A program made the translations under genes and the position numbers. A stretch of 12,438 nt of DNA from Actinomycetota bacterium (GTDB lineage Bacteria; Actinomycetota; Acidimicrobiia; Acidimicrobiales; Ilumatobacteraceae), in assembly GCA_018882725.1 (NCBI GenBank), contig VERK01000045.1, positions 1 through 12,438 on the forward strand, read 5' to 3'. The notes beneath the pieces are model-generated. The model did not search any database and was not told where the DNA came from. It saw only the letters and a program-made list of their open reading frames with translations. This document shows, in pieces, positions 12,232 to 12,438 of this stretch; position 1 is the first letter of the stretch; each line of letters starts with the position of its first letter.

Positions 12232-12438
12232 ACATCAAATTTACTCCCCGCGAACGGCAGATTGCCATGCTCAAGCAGCGGGGCGCAATGAACAAGGAAA
12301 TCGCCATCGTCTTGGGTGTGACTGATGCGACGGTTAAGAGCCTCTACAAGAAAGTCTGTGAGAAGTGCAATGAGCGCGGCATTGATGTTTTTGCAATGCC
12401 GGTTGAACGCAATGAAAGGCTTACAGCGTTTCAAGCAC
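12228..12438 (+). CDS. LuxR-type helix-turn-helix protein, partial (3' end outside window)
   Basis: The ATG at 12228 opens a frame to the window edge (70 codons). Residues about 4-48 form a GerE/LuxR-type DNA-binding domain: FTPRERQIAMLKQRGAMNKE, then IAIVLGVTDATVKSLYKKV. This places the HTH at the very N-terminus, without a receiver or ligand domain before it, as in small phage regulators. GAGAGAGG at 12219-12226 is close to the ATG. It probably regulates phage genes; the C-terminus is not seen. Confidence 0.8.
   Translation, partial: MNIKFTPRERQIAMLKQRGAMNKEIAIVLGVTDATVKSLYKKVCEKCNERGIDVFAMPVERNERLTAFQA

Overview
The window reads as high-GC actinobacterial DNA, most likely from the class Acidimicrobiia (inference). 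The reasons are the GC-rich codon third positions, an F420-type PPOX protein, many DinB, SnoaL and VOC enzymes, and the near absence of Shine-Dalgarno sequences. Almost every gene that heads a transcription unit has a TANNNT-like hexamer 6-9 nt before its start codon, which is what leaderless transcription looks like. The last ~840 bp are different: visibly richer in A and T, tightly overlapping, and phage-like.

Layout. 1-561: a minus-strand pentapeptide/DinB protein that runs off the left edge. 604-924: a DUF6204-like protein, convergent with a membrane fatty acid desaturase (926-1924, minus). 2006-2670: a minus-strand VapBC-like toxin-antitoxin pair whose promoter carries three GTACGA-type half-sites. 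2823-4765: a DHA2-family drug exporter, under a palindromic TetR-type operator, translationally coupled to an F420-type PPOX protein. 4797-5219: a small four-helix membrane protein. 5237-5808: a minus-strand SnoaL-like plus DUF1272 pair. 5868-6854: a haloalkane-dehalogenase-like alpha/beta hydrolase, convergent with a DUF664-type DinB protein (6867-7406, minus), which is divergent from a PhnB-like VOC protein (7447-7920).

8023-11132 is an accessory region. A nucleotidyltransferase with a small partner gene (8023-8696) is followed by a series of single small genes: SnoaL-like, RibD/DHFR-like and GNAT. These are separated by direct copies of a ~190-bp repeat. The repeat is the in-frame 3' end of a ybaK-type editing-domain gene. 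Three copies align without gaps, a 14-codon scrap of a fourth lies at 8720-8761, and none has its 5' half. The layout looks like an integron cassette array, but the repeat is a gene tail and not an attC site. This is the best candidate in the window for something undescribed.

11133-12438: a secreted delta-60-repeat protein begins normally, but at about 11603-11620 the sequence switches into the middle of a phage XF1762-family gene. The switch falls in a short string that both reading frames use. The XF1762 gene, a 51-aa gene and a LuxR-type HTH gene then follow with ATGA overlaps. This is either a real recombination joint or an assembly/amplification chimera; the sequence alone cannot say which.
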